DNA from: Scatosoma sp002474405
Lineage (GTDB): Bacteria > Bacillota > Clostridia > Christensenellales > Borkfalkiaceae
Length of the DNA: 64,000 nt
Direction of reading: 5' to 3'
Assembly: GCA_937892545.1 (NCBI GenBank)
Contig: CALAFO010000095.1
Location: 13,977 to 77,976 of the forward strand
Made by a program: the position numbers and the translations under genes. Shown in pieces: positions 63,958-64,000 of the stretch. Every line of letters starts with the position of its first letter. Positions within the stretch are counted from its first letter, which is position 1. The notes under the pieces are model-generated. The model was not told the origin of the DNA. It was given only the letters and a program-made list of their open reading frames with translations, and did no database searches.

Positions 63958-64000
63958 GAGACAGTGCGTCCGAAAGGGAAAGCAAGAAGGCGATAATTTA

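Overview
The window looks like chromosomal DNA from a spore-forming Gram-positive anaerobe of the class Clostridia (Bacillota). Four things support this. Sporulation and germination genes are present (spoIIR, sleB, a ypeB homologue, a YlmC/YmxH protein). Almost every readable promoter is sigma-A-like with a 17-base spacer, and ribosome binding sites are strong GGAGG types. There are several lipoproteins with lipobox signals, and a rubrerythrin indicates oxygen-stress defence in an anaerobe. A finer placement (for example a gut Christensenellales-like lineage) is only a guess. I see no tRNA, rRNA, CRISPR array, prophage or transposase.

Left part (1-24.2 kb, all on the minus strand) is devoted to the cell surface. 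It holds a partial lipoprotein with InlB-type repeats (1-2157) and an operon read from 13646 down to 2420. That operon encodes a membrane/InlB-like protein, a MoxR AAA ATPase, a DUF58 protein, two membrane VWA proteins and a 955-residue leucine-rich-repeat lipoprotein. A separately promoted giant gene (14086-23709) encodes a 3207-residue lipoprotein with InlB, fibronectin-III-like and about 65-70 BspA-type leucine-rich repeats. Two of the surface-protein promoters carry an A/T-armed palindrome centred on CGC(G) between -35 and -10, and a related sequence lies upstream of moxR, which suggests a shared regulator.

Middle part (24.2-33.4 kb, minus strand) is a compact nine-gene exopolysaccharide or capsule operon: initiating sugar-phosphate transferase, two glycosyltransferases, Wzy-like polymerase, rfbA, rfbD, Wzx-like flippase, rfbC and rfbB. 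Together they can make dTDP-L-rhamnose and build, flip and polymerise a rhamnose-containing repeat unit. An intrinsic-terminator-like hairpin sits between the first gene and the rest. Upstream lie housekeeping genes tsf, rpsB, trpS and ymxH.

Right part (38-64 kb) is mixed. It carries cardiolipin synthase, a phosphohexomutase plus transketolase, the spoIIR-sleB-ypeB sporulation/germination cluster, a frameshifted A+T-rich aldo/keto reductase, a cluster of trmL, an Rrf2 regulator, cysK, nifS and nifU (iron-sulphur and cysteine metabolism), rubrerythrin with two tiny genes, a zinc-ribbon/acidic protein, a doubly anchored lipoprotein, a MATE exporter with a small membrane protein divergent from a LysR regulator, and an Hsp20 chaperone. 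From 39.8 kb on, five intergenic regions are filled with copies of a hairpin repeat family whose second hairpin changes in sequence but keeps its pairing. This is the most unusual DNA-level feature of the window. Many apparent short ORFs there are only translations of the repeats.
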